Below, one piece after another: positions 45,450 through 53,179 of a stretch of DNA of 64,000 nt (within the stretch, counting starts at the first letter, position 1; every line of letters starts with the position of its first letter). Source of the stretch: Hymenobacter gummosus. Its GTDB lineage: Bacteria > Bacteroidota > Bacteroidia > Cytophagales > Hymenobacteraceae. The stretch spans positions 62,001 to 126,000 of the forward strand of contig NZ_RXOF01000017.1 of assembly GCF_003970915.1 (NCBI RefSeq), given 5' to 3'. The notes beneath the pieces were generated by a model. That model was not told the origin of the DNA, ran no database searches, and saw only the letters and a program-made list of their open reading frames with translations. The position numbers and the translations under genes were made by a program.

Positions 45450-45499
45450 TTTAGGAAGTTGCCACTCAGCTTTAGGAACCTCCCCAAGTGAGTTAGGAA
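45450..45499. repeat. Three TTTAGGAA direct repeats with 21-base spacing
   Basis: TTTAGGAA at 45450-45457, TTTAGGAA at 45471-45478 and GTTAGGAA at 45492-45499. The 21-base period equals two helical turns, so all would face the same side of DNA. They lie 138-187 bases upstream of the ATPase gene in a 390-base region with no gene (45246-45636) and may be a regulator binding array. Confidence 0.5.
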
Positions 45500-45612
45500 C
45501 CTTCCCAACAGTAATCTTTCCGGTGCAAAAGGCCCTTGGGAGCGAGTAGGAGGGGATTCTGCCCAAAACGGCCATTCCCGCCCTTTGCGCCAACACGCCC
45601 GCCCCGAACCCG

Positions 45613-45620
45613 TACCTTTG
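45613..45620 (+). promoter_or_regulatory. Bacteroidota -7 box (TACCTTTG) of the ATPase operon
   Basis: TACCTTTG 16 bases upstream of the ATG at 45637. A TTTG lies at 45584-45587, with a spacer longer than the usual 19 bases. The mRNA leader would be short. Confidence 0.5.
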
Positions 45621-45636
45621 GGCACTACTCCCGACT

Positions 45637-46809
45637 ATGGAAAACGCCATCAACACCCTGCGCATCCAGAATTTCAAGTCCATCAAGGACGTGACCCTGC
45701 AGCCCCGCCGCGTGAACCTGATTATCGGCCCCCCGAACGTGGGCAAGTCGAATATTCTGGAGGCTATGAGTTTGCTGGGGGGGATAGTCTATGAGCAGAC
45801 GGATAAATTTATGGGGAGCTTTATTCGGTATGAGGAGCTGCGTCATATATTTTACAATAACATAATGACAAACACGATAAAAATATATACTGAGAAACAG
45901 AAAGTATTGTTAGGAGTAAAGCCATATGACTCCCGTATTATCTACTTAAATGTTGATGAGCATACACAAGATGAATTCTTTGCTAGAACTAAACTCCCTC
46001 GTGTTGCTTTGCCTGAACAAGTTGATCGTAGTCTACTGTCTAACTTCTTTGAAGAAACTCAACGATTGAGATACGACTTCAGTGAACAGATTCAGTATGC
46101 TTACTCTGAAATTGATGAATCGGGTGCTTATAAGGTTCCTGGTAGCCCAGATAGCGTAGTACTATCAACTACGCCAAAAAATAGTTGGCCTATTAAACCA
46201 TATCTATTCTCTCATAATACAGATATTAGTAAAGACTATGGATATATATTTCTTGCGCCACCCAAAGGAGGTAATTTAATTAGTATAATTCAGTCCTCAG
46301 CTCTTCTCCGTAGAGAAATAGCTAGGATGCTTAAGCCATCTGGACAACAGTTGCTACTCCGTATGAATGACAGAAGCCTCGAAGTCATCAAAGACTTTGA
46401 TGGTCTCATAATTTCACATCCCTACTCAAGCATTGCCGACACCCTCCAGCGCATCATCTTTTACCTCGCGGCCATCGAAAGCAACGACGACGCGGTGATA
46501 CTCTTCGAGGAGCCGGAGGCGCACTCGTACCCGCAGTACGTGTCGATGCTGGGGCAGCGCATCGTGGAAAGCCAGAACAACCAGTTTTTCGTGGCCACGC
46601 ACAGCCCGTATTTGGTGACGGAAATCCTGGAGCAGATGACGCGCAACGACACGCTGGACACGGAGCTGGCCATTTTCGTGGCCTACTACGAGGACTACCA
46701 GACCAAAGTCCGGCAGCTCACGAACGAGGAAGTGCGCACCATCCGCAACGACGCAGTGGACGTGTTCATCAACATGGACCGCTTTACGCCCGCCGCCCCC
46801 GATGCCTAA
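45637..46809 (+). CDS. OLD/AAA_15-like ATPase, first gene of a candidate defence pair
   Basis: 390-residue ABC-type ATPase of the AAA_15/AAA_21 group. It opens INTLRIQNFKSIKDVTLQPR, then Walker A GPPNVGKSN (31-39). Walker B is LFEEPEAH (289-296), and ATHSPYL (320-326) is the H-loop. The insert between them (about 60-265) is variable and is encoded by strongly AT-rich DNA: 15 of 60 bases are G/C at 45841-45900, against 41 of 60 at 46501-46560. That patch includes rare ATA/AGA-type codons. The start overlaps nothing upstream; its stop overlaps the next gene by 8 bases (46802-46809). No PD-(D/E)XK or TOPRIM domain is fused here, unlike OLD proteins. Confidence 0.8.
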   Translation: MENAINTLRIQNFKSIKDVTLQPRRVNLIIGPPNVGKSNILEAMSLLGGIVYEQTDKFMGSFIRYEELRHIFYNNIMTNTIKIYTEKQKVLLGVKPYDSRIIYLNVDEHTQDEFFARTKLPRVALPEQVDRSLLSNFFEETQRLRYDFSEQIQYAYSEIDESGAYKVPGSPDSVVLSTTPKNSWPIKPYLFSHNTDISKDYGYIFLAPPKGGNLISIIQSSALLRREIARMLKPSGQQLLLRMNDRSLEVIKDFDGLIISHPYSSIADTLQRIIFYLAAIESNDDAVILFEEPEAHSYPQYVSMLGQRIVESQNNQFFVATHSPYLVTEILEQMTRNDTLDTELAIFVAYYEDYQTKVRQLTNEEVRTIRNDAVDVFINMDRFTPAAPDA

Positions 46810-47359
46810 GCTGCCCATGCTGCTGCCGGAGTGCTACGTGGATACCGCCCTGGCCCGTGCCCTGGCCGGCGACCAGTGGAAAAACCTCGTCAACAAGAAG
46901 AACGGGGCGCCCAACGTAGCCCTGGCCATGCAGGCCGAGGCCCGTAGCCACGGCAATTCCCGCTGCCTGGTGGGCGTGGTAGACGACGACAAAAAGCTCG
47001 ATGACATTGCTTACCTGCGCGAATTCACGCAGCAGGTGGCCGCGCACGAACTGGGCCGGCGCACCGGCTTCCGCATTCGGCAGCACCGCAGCTATTCGGC
47101 GCACTACCTCGTGGTGCTGGCGCCGGCCTGTGATGGGTGGCTGCACGCCGTAGCGGCTTCGGCGGGCTTGGTACTGCCCGAGTTCGGCTTGCCCGTGGCC
47201 TTGCCCGCGTTCCTGGATTTTACCAAGCAAAAGGGCGTCGAAAACACGCCGGAGCTGAAGCGCCTGTTGCGGGCTATCGGCACGGCCCGCCCGGCGGCCT
47301 ACCAAGAACTGGCCGACTTCGTGGCCGAGGTGATGGGGTTAACGCCACGCTATCAATAG
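46802..47359 (+). CDS. Small TOPRIM-like protein paired with the ATPase
   Basis: 185 residues. Its ATG overlaps the end of the ATPase gene (ATGCCTAA), so the two are translated together. MLLPECYVDTALARAL supplies a Glu10 and Asp14, and CLVGVVDDDKKLDDIAYLRE supplies Asp61-63, which together look like the acidic motifs I and II (Glu, then DxD) of a TOPRIM-fold nuclease. A following VVLAPACDGWLHAVAASAGL and a C-terminal helix complete it. No exact family is recalled. ATPase-plus-TOPRIM pairs are a known defence layout (Gabija, OLD, PARIS), but this small stand-alone form looks different. Function inferred. Confidence 0.7.
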   Translation: MPKLPMLLPECYVDTALARALAGDQWKNLVNKKNGAPNVALAMQAEARSHGNSRCLVGVVDDDKKLDDIAYLREFTQQVAAHELGRRTGFRIRQHRSYSAHYLVVLAPACDGWLHAVAASAGLVLPEFGLPVALPAFLDFTKQKGVENTPELKRLLRAIGTARPAAYQELADFVAEVMGLTPRYQ

Positions 47360-47371
47360 CACGAGCAACCC

Positions 47372-47944
47372 ATGCACCTAGAGCTATTCACCGCCCGCCT
47401 GCGGCAGGCTATCCACTGGACCGAGCGCCTGGCCGCCGGCTTCGACTTCGAGCGGGGCAATTATGGCACTGTGTTCCGGCAAACCAACCCGCTCATCGAC
47501 GGGCAGCTGCTGTACCACATTGACGGAGACTATACCACCTGGAACGTGGATGTGCACAGTCTGAATAACTACCAGCAAGCCCTGCGCGCCGCCCTGGCGC
47601 AGCGCGTAGCTGCGTTACCGGAGGTAGGGGTGGAGGCAAAATCCCTTGACCTGCCGGGGCTGGGCCGCGTCCTGCTGTTTGAAACCCAGTACACCACCCA
47701 CGACGGCATTGCCATTGCGGAAAGCAAATGCTTTGTCGACGAGAGCGAGGTGCCGCCGATTGACACCTGGTTTCACCTGCAAGAACAGGTGCCGGGCTAC
47801 CGCACGCCCATCCTGTACTGCTGGATACCAAAGGCGTTTGAAGGGGTCATGCAGGATGCCATCGACGTGGAAATGCTGGGCAGCTACGAATGGCTGGACG
47901 TGGCCGCCCCGGAGCTGTACAATGAGGTGATAATGCGGCTGTAG
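47372..47944 (+). CDS. Unknown 190-residue protein, possible third member of the ATPase operon
   Basis: Not recognised. MHLELFTARLRQAIHWTERL, then NPLIDGQLLYHIDGDYTTWN, VLLFETQYTTHDGIAIAESK and TPILYCWIPKAFEGVMQDAI. It mixes alpha and beta elements with many aromatic residues and has no signal peptide. It begins 12 bases after the TOPRIM-like gene on the same strand, so it is probably cotranscribed, and returns to the high-G+C composition of the chromosome. It could be a regulator, an immunity-like protein or an unrelated follower. Confidence 0.7.
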   Translation: MHLELFTARLRQAIHWTERLAAGFDFERGNYGTVFRQTNPLIDGQLLYHIDGDYTTWNVDVHSLNNYQQALRAALAQRVAALPEVGVEAKSLDLPGLGRVLLFETQYTTHDGIAIAESKCFVDESEVPPIDTWFHLQEQVPGYRTPILYCWIPKAFEGVMQDAIDVEMLGSYEWLDVAAPELYNEVIMRL

Positions 47945-48064
47945 AAGGCCTGCCCGCCGATAAAACCGTACCTTGCCCGTCTGACTGCCGCCGAACCGGG
48001 CCCGCCCACCCCCGTTAAAGCCCGACGGCCGCCGCTCCGCCTGCCCGTTACCACCCCCGATTTT

Positions 48065-49801
48065 ATGACGCCTGCCGCCGCCGCGCTGCCCCAGCTACCC
48101 AAAGCCCCTACGGGCATTGATGGTCTTGACGAAATAACCAACGGCGGCCTGCCGCTGGGCCGGCCCACGCTGATCTGCGGCTCGGCCGGCTGCGGCAAGA
48201 CGCTGATGAGCGTGGAGTTCCTGGTGCGCGGCGCCCTGGAGTTCGACGAGCCGGGCGTGCTGATGGCCTTCGAGGAAACCGCCGACGAGCTGGCCGCCAA
48301 CGTCACCTCCCTGGGCTTCGACCTCAAGCAGCTGGTGGCCGACAAGAAGCTGCGCCTCGACCACGTGCACGTCGACCGCTCGGAAATCGAGGAAACCGGC
48401 GAGTACGACCTGGAGGGCCTGTTCATCCGCCTGGGCTACGCCATCGACTCCATCGGGGCCAAGCGCGTGGTGCTCGATACCATCGAGTCCCTGTTTTCGG
48501 GCTTCTCGAACCAGGCCGTGCTGCGCTCCGAAATCCGGCGCCTGTTCCGCTGGCTCAAGGAAAAGGGCGTCACCACCGTCATCACGGCCGAGCGTGGCGA
48601 CGGGTCGCTCACGCGCCAGGGGCTGGAAGAGTACGTGTCGGACTGCGTGATTCTGCTCGACAACCGGGTGGTGAACCAGATTACCACCCGCCGCCTGCGC
48701 ATCGTGAAGTACCGCGGCAGCACCCACGGCACCAACGAATACCCGTACCTGATTACCGAGAACGGCATTTCGGTGCTGCCCGTGACCAGCCTGAAGCTGG
48801 AGCACGACGTGTCGAACGAAGTGGTGTCGACGGGCGTGCCGGGGCTGGACGAGATGTTTACGCGCCGCGGCCTGTACCGCGGCAGCAGCGTGCTCATCAC
48901 CGGCACGGCCGGCACGGCCAAGACCACGCTGGCCGCCGCCTTTGCCGCCGAAGCCTGCCGCCGCGGCGAACGGAGCCTGTACTTTGCCTTCGAGGAGTCG
49001 CCCCAGCAGCTGCTGCGCAACATGGACTCGGTGGGCCTGCACCTGCGGCCCTTCGTGGAGCAGGGCCTGCTGCACATCGAAGCCTCGCGGCCCACGCTCA
49101 ACGGGCTGGAGCAGCACCTAGTCACCATTCACAAGCTCATCGCCCAGCTGCAGCCCCGCACCGTCATCATCGACCCCATCAGCAACCTGGTGTCGGTGGG
49201 CAGCCTCACCGAAGTGCGCGGCATGCTCACCCGCCTCATCGACTACCTGAAGGTGCAGGGCATCACGGCCCTGTTTACGGCCCTGGTCAGCGGCGGCCGC
49301 ACCAACCAGGAAATGACCGAGGAGGGCGTTTCCTCGCTGGTCGATACCTGGATTCACGTGCGCGACCTGGAAGGCATCGGCGAGCGGAACCGCGGCGTGA
49401 GCATCCTCAAGGCCCGCGGCATGGCCCACTCCAACCAGGTGCGCGAGTTCCTGGTGACCAGTGAGGGCATCCGCCTGCTCGACGTGGTTATCGGCCCCGG
49501 CGGCATCGTCACGGGGGCCTCGCGCCACACGCAGTACATGCAGGAGCAGGCCGCCGGTCTGGCCGCCCAGCAGGAAATCGAGCGGCGCGAGCGGGAGCTG
49601 GAGCGCAAGCGCCGGGTGCTGGAAGCTACCATTGCCAACCTGCGCACCGAGTTCGAGTCGGTGGAGGAGGAGCTGCGCCGCAGCAACCAGGAGGAGGAGC
49701 AGCGCCAGCACGAGCTGACGCAGGGCCGCCGCCAGATTGCCGCCGGCGTAGGCCAGCGGCCCGGCGGGGCCACCCCGGGCTCGGAATCAAGCAATTCGTA
49801 A
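48065..49801 (+). CDS. kaiC: KaiC-family double-domain ATPase/kinase
   Basis: 578 residues with two RecA-like KaiC domains. CI: Walker [10 protein letters not shown] (39-47) and the catalytic Glu pair MAFEET (E70-E71). CII: Walker [10 protein letters not shown] (280-288) and FAFEES (E310-E311). The phospho-loop [13 protein letters not shown] aligns with TDSHISTITDTI of cyanobacterial KaiC, giving Ser423-Ser424 at the S431/T432 positions and Thr418 at T426. A coiled-coil tail (about 515-565, [20 protein letters not shown]) extends beyond the 519 residues of the cyanobacterial protein. Two kaiB genes, a histidine kinase and a receiver follow within one operon. Confidence 0.93.
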   Translation: MTPAAAALPQLPKAPTGIDGLDEITNGGLPLGRPTLICGSAGCGKTLMSVEFLVRGALEFDEPGVLMAFEETADELAANVTSLGFDLKQLVADKKLRLDHVHVDRSEIEETGEYDLEGLFIRLGYAIDSIGAKRVVLDTIESLFSGFSNQAVLRSEIRRLFRWLKEKGVTTVITAERGDGSLTRQGLEEYVSDCVILLDNRVVNQITTRRLRIVKYRGSTHGTNEYPYLITENGISVLPVTSLKLEHDVSNEVVSTGVPGLDEMFTRRGLYRGSSVLITGTAGTAKTTLAAAFAAEACRRGERSLYFAFEESPQQLLRNMDSVGLHLRPFVEQGLLHIEASRPTLNGLEQHLVTIHKLIAQLQPRTVIIDPISNLVSVGSLTEVRGMLTRLIDYLKVQGITALFTALVSGGRTNQEMTEEGVSSLVDTWIHVRDLEGIGERNRGVSILKARGMAHSNQVREFLVTSEGIRLLDVVIGPGGIVTGASRHTQYMQEQAAGLAAQQEIERRERELERKRRVLEATIANLRTEFESVEEELRRSNQEEEQRQHELTQGRRQIAAGVGQRPGGATPGSESSNS

Positions 49802-49811
49802 CTTCCTCTGC

Positions 49812-50132
49812 ATGGCAACGCCCTTGGCACCTACTTACCCCCCCATGGACGAGGAAATCTGGGAACTGCGCCTGTACGTGGCCGGCCAGACGGTCAAGTC
49901 CGTCACGGCCCTGACCAACCTGAAGCGCTACTGCGAGGAGCACCTGAAAGGGCGCTACGTGATTGAAGTCGTCGACCTGCTGGAAAACCCCCAGCTGGCC
50001 GAAGGGGACCAGATTCTGGCCATTCCGACGCTGGTGCGCAAAGTGCCCTCGCCCATCCGCAAGATTATCGGCGACTTGTCGAACCAGGAACGCGTGCTGG
50101 TGGGGCTGGACATCCGCCCCGCCCATAAGTAG
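49812..50132 (+). CDS. kaiB: KaiB-family protein 1
   Basis: 106-residue thioredoxin-fold protein. [40 protein letters not shown] and [19 protein letters not shown], then [20 protein letters not shown] match KaiB closely, including the fold-switching region and the PTLVRK loop. It begins 10 bases after the kaiC stop. KaiB binds the CI ring of KaiC and, in clocks, promotes dephosphorylation. An alternative start at Met12 (49845) would remove only a disordered Pro/Thr-rich leader. Confidence 0.92.
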   Translation: MATPLAPTYPPMDEEIWELRLYVAGQTVKSVTALTNLKRYCEEHLKGRYVIEVVDLLENPQLAEGDQILAIPTLVRKVPSPIRKIIGDLSNQERVLVGLDIRPAHK

Positions 50133-50140
50133 CCGCCCGT

Positions 50141-50470
50141 ATGGAAGCGCCTGAGCAACCGGAGGCCGCCGGGGCCGAGTACGAGCTGCACCTGTACATT
50201 GCCGGCAACACGCCCAGCGCGGCCGCGGCCGTGCGCAACCTGCAGGACATCTGCGAGCGGTACCTGGCGGGCCGCGTCGAGCTGCGGATCATCGACCTCA
50301 GCGCGCAGCCCGAGGCGGCCGGTGAGGAGCAGATTGTGGCCTCGCCGACGCTGGTGAAAAAACGCCCGGGCCTGACGCGCTTCCTGGTGGGCGACCTGTC
50401 GGACCGCCGCCGGGTGCTGGCCCTGCTCGGCCTCACGCCCGATGCTCACGACCCCTACCTGCATGACTAA
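50141..50470 (+). CDS. kaiB: KaiB-family protein 2
   Basis: 109-residue second KaiB: ELHLYIAGNTPSAAAAVRNL, QDICERYLAGRVELRIIDLS and AQPEAAGEEQIVASPTLVKK, then LTRFLVGDLSDRRRVLALLG. It keeps the KaiB scaffold but differs from the first copy at most surface positions (ASPTLVKK instead of [15 protein letters not shown] for the P-x-P stretch). It starts 8 bases after kaiB-1 and its last 8 bases overlap the histidine kinase start (ATGACTAA). Divergent tandem KaiB copies suggest separate partners, perhaps KaiC and the kinase. Confidence 0.9.
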   Translation: MEAPEQPEAAGAEYELHLYIAGNTPSAAAAVRNLQDICERYLAGRVELRIIDLSAQPEAAGEEQIVASPTLVKKRPGLTRFLVGDLSDRRRVLALLGLTPDAHDPYLHD

Positions 50471-52175
50471 CCGCCCGCCGCGCACCGCCGCCGAGCTGGC
50501 GCAGGAAAACGAGGAGCTGCGTCAGCGGCTGCACGAGGCCGAGGACCTGATTCAGGCCATCCGCACCGGCACCATCGACGCGCTGGCCGTGCAGGCCCCC
50601 GACGGGCCGCGCGTGTTTACCCTGCAAGGCGCCGACCAGAGCTACCGCACCCTCATCGAGCAGATGAGCGAGGGGGCGCTGCTGCTAAGCCAGGACGCCA
50701 CCGTGCTTTACTGCAACGCCGGCCTAGCCGCCCTGCTGGGCCGGCCCATGGAGCAGCTCATCGGCACCAGCTTCCACCACTACGTGCCGGTGGAGTGCCG
50801 CCCGTACTGGGAAGGGCTGCTGGCCAGCAGCTGGACGGGCCGCGGCCGGGGCGAAATGCCGCTGGAAACCGCCGACGGCCTGCTGCAGTCCTTCGCCCTG
50901 GCCCTGAACGTGCTGACCTTCGGCGACACGCCCACGCTGGCCGTCATCCTCACCGACCTCACCGACAAGCGCGAAATCCAGGCCATCGGGGCGCGCATTG
51001 CCGAGCAGAATGCCCAGCTGGAGCGCCAGAAGGAAGCGCTGCGCACCCAGGCCCTGGCCCAGCGCGCCGCCGAGCAAACCGCCGCCGAAACCAGCCGCAT
51101 CCTGGAGGGCATTCCGCACATTGCCTGGACGGCCGACCCCGCCGGCCGCAGCACCTACCTGAACCGCCGCTGGTTCGACTACACCGGCGAAGCCGCTACG
51201 CCCGCCGGCTCCGAGCTGCTGCGCTACCTGCACCCCGGCGACGTGCCGGCCGTGCAGGCCAGCTGGGCACGCAGTCTGCAGGGCGGCGCCCCATTGGAAA
51301 TGGAATGCCGCCTCCGCAGCGCCGCCGGCGAGTACCGCTGGATGCTGGCCCGGGCCTTGCCCTCGCGCAACGAGCAGGGCGACATTATCCAGTGGATCGG
51401 GGCTTACACCGATATTCACGAGCACAAGCTGGCCCAGCAGCGCGTGACCGAGGCCCAGGAGCAGCTGCGCGCCAGCAACGAGCAGCTGCTGCGCATCAAC
51501 CACGACCTGGACAACTTCATCTACACTGCCTCCCACGACCTGAAGGCGCCCATCAACAACATCGAGGGCCTGCTGGGGGCGCTGCTGGCCGAATTGCCGG
51601 CCGAGCTGGTAAGCAGCCCCGGGGTGCAGCCCCTGGTGACGATGATGCAGGGCTCGGTGGACCGCTTCAAGCGCACCATCGAGCACCTAACCGAGGTGAC
51701 GCGCCTGCAGAAGGAGTTTGAGCAGCCGCCGGCGCAGGTGGATCTGGCCGACATCGTGCGCGAGGTCGGCCTGGACCTGGCCCCCGAGCTGGCAGCCACC
51801 AATACCCGCCTGGACGTGCAGCTGGACGGCTGCCCGCCCTTGTCCTTCGCGGAAAAAAACCTGCGCAGCATCGTCTACAACCTGCTCAGCAACGCCGTGA
51901 AGTACCATAACCCAGGGCGCGAGTCCTGGGTGCGCGTCGGCTGCCGGCTGGAGGGGGCGTTCCTGGTACTGACGGTGCAGGACAACGGCCTGGGCTTCAA
52001 CGCCGCGGGCAACCCCAAGCTGTTCGGCATGTTTCAGCGCTTCCACGACCACGTGGCGGGTTCCGGCATCGGGCTGTACATGATTAAGCGCATCATCGAA
52101 AACGCCGGCGGCCGCATCGAAGTGGCCAGCGAAGTGGGGGTGGGCTCAACTTTTTCCGTCTATTTCCGCCGCTGA
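50463..52175 (+). CDS. Soluble PAS-domain histidine kinase of the Kai cluster
   Basis: 570 residues, no transmembrane segment or signal, so cytosolic. An N-terminal coiled coil (ENEELRQRLHEAEDLIQAIR), PAS-1 (about 55-170, TLIEQMSEGALLLSQDATVL), a linker coiled coil, PAS-2 with PAC (about 210-320, ILEGIPHIAWTADPAGRSTY), and then the kinase core: H-box YTASHDLKAPINNIEGLL (His358), N-box LLSNAVKYHNPG, G1 DNGLGF and G2 GSGIGLYMIKRIIENAGGR. Unlike cyanobacterial SasA it has no KaiB-like sensor domain; it may instead read KaiC/KaiB through its PAS regions. Translationally coupled to kaiB-2. Confidence 0.92.
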   Translation: MTNRPPRTAAELAQENEELRQRLHEAEDLIQAIRTGTIDALAVQAPDGPRVFTLQGADQSYRTLIEQMSEGALLLSQDATVLYCNAGLAALLGRPMEQLIGTSFHHYVPVECRPYWEGLLASSWTGRGRGEMPLETADGLLQSFALALNVLTFGDTPTLAVILTDLTDKREIQAIGARIAEQNAQLERQKEALRTQALAQRAAEQTAAETSRILEGIPHIAWTADPAGRSTYLNRRWFDYTGEAATPAGSELLRYLHPGDVPAVQASWARSLQGGAPLEMECRLRSAAGEYRWMLARALPSRNEQGDIIQWIGAYTDIHEHKLAQQRVTEAQEQLRASNEQLLRINHDLDNFIYTASHDLKAPINNIEGLLGALLAELPAELVSSPGVQPLVTMMQGSVDRFKRTIEHLTEVTRLQKEFEQPPAQVDLADIVREVGLDLAPELAATNTRLDVQLDGCPPLSFAEKNLRSIVYNLLSNAVKYHNPGRESWVRVGCRLEGAFLVLTVQDNGLGFNAAGNPKLFGMFQRFHDHVAGSGIGLYMIKRIIENAGGRIEVASEVGVGSTFSVYFRR

Positions 52176-52229
52176 TCCGTATGGAGGAGCAAGCTCCTTC
52201 TTTACCGCGCCGCGCACCTGCTTGCTCTA

Positions 52230-52634
52230 ATGCCCAAACTTGCCCGTATTCTGCTTGTCGACGACGACCACACTACCAACTACCTGAATCAGCTGTTGCT
52301 CCGCCGCCTCGACGTGGCCGACCGCCTGCTGGTGGCCCAGAACGGGCAGGAGGCGCTGGCGGTGCTGCAGGCGCATGCCCCGCCCGCGGCGCGGCCCGAG
52401 CCCACCCTGGTGCTGCTCGACGTGAAAATGCCCGTCATGGACGGCTTCGAGTTTGTGCAGGCCTATTCGCAGCTGCCCGCCGCCGAGCGGCAGGACGTGG
52501 TTATCGTGATGCTGACGACTTCCCTGCACCCGCAGGACGTGGAGCGCATGCAGCAGCTCGACATTGCCGGCTTCCTGAACAAGCCCCTGACCCAGGAGAA
52601 AGTCGACGATATTCTGCAGCAGCACTTCGCCTAA
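52230..52634 (+). CDS. Single-domain response regulator
   Basis: 134-residue CheY-like receiver: ILLVDDDHTTNYLNQLLLRR gives the acidic pocket (Asp11-Asp13), VLLDVKMPVMDGFEF has the phospho-acceptor Asp64, VMLTTSLHPQDVERMQ has the switch Thr/Ser and FLNKPLT the conserved Lys. There is no output domain, so it may act by protein contact or as a phosphate shuttle. It follows the kinase by 54 bases on the same strand and ends at a very strong terminator, so it closes the Kai operon. Confidence 0.92.
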   Translation: MPKLARILLVDDDHTTNYLNQLLLRRLDVADRLLVAQNGQEALAVLQAHAPPAARPEPTLVLLDVKMPVMDGFEFVQAYSQLPAAERQDVVIVMLTTSLHPQDVERMQQLDIAGFLNKPLTQEKVDDILQQHFA

Positions 52635-52656
52635 ACTCTTTCTTGCCATTGCCCGC

Positions 52657-52720
52657 CGGCCACCCGGTGCGGCCCCGCCCCGGAGTTTATTCGGCGGTGC
52701 GGGGCCGCACCGGGTGGCCG
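52657..52720 (+). terminator. Strong terminator of the Kai operon
   Basis: A 22-bp perfect stem (52657-52678 and 52699-52720) with a 20-base loop. There is no long T-run. Confidence 0.75.
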
Positions 52721-53179
52721 CTGCGTTTGGCCGGGGCCGGAGGGAAGTCCGCCGACAAAGCCGAACAATTAGCTAAATGCATTGCTAATATGGTTAGTTA
52801 AAGTGGCGGGTTCTGGCTTAACATAATACGTTGAACGGAACGGTGTAGGGGCTTTATTTTGGGCCAGGGCATGGGAATGACTAAAAAAATTAGGAACTTT
52901 ATCGGCGCCAAAAGGCTTGCTGCATGTTGTGCTCTGGCCGGCATCTGATATTTTTGAAGGCCGTGCCCATCCCGTCGTGGTGGGCGCTGCTGGGGCTGTT
53001 CTGGTTGCCGAAGCCCGCTGTTTCACCCACGTTTCGCCGCTGAGTTGATGAGTTAAGCCTTACCCGTGTTGCCCGGTGCACGCTAGTTTCACCGGGCGGT
53101 TTGCAGAAGCCTTTGGCCGCTGAGCGGCGGCCGAAGAGAGGTACAAGAACATAAACCGTGGCCCCGGGCCACTCCGCGC
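52721..53179. other. Intergenic region upstream of parC
   Basis: About 460 bases without a supported gene, with an AT-rich centre (52760-52880) that probably holds the parC promoter. A hairpin GCCCGGTG (53071-53078) / CACCGGGC (53090-53097) lies in the leader, about 85 bases before the start codon. Nothing else is seen. Confidence 0.4.

Noticed and set aside
45258-45491. 77-codon plus-strand frame before the ATPase gene
   Set aside because: It runs through the TTTAGGAA repeats, has no family pattern and is less convincing than a regulatory gap.
48065-52634. A KaiA or SasA-like protein in the Kai operon
   Set aside because: The kinase has two PAS domains and no KaiB-like sensor; no KaiA-like helical bundle protein is encoded nearby.
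52769-53026. 85-codon minus-strand frame upstream of parC
   Set aside because: No family pattern and a Thr/Ser-rich composition; more likely non-coding leader.
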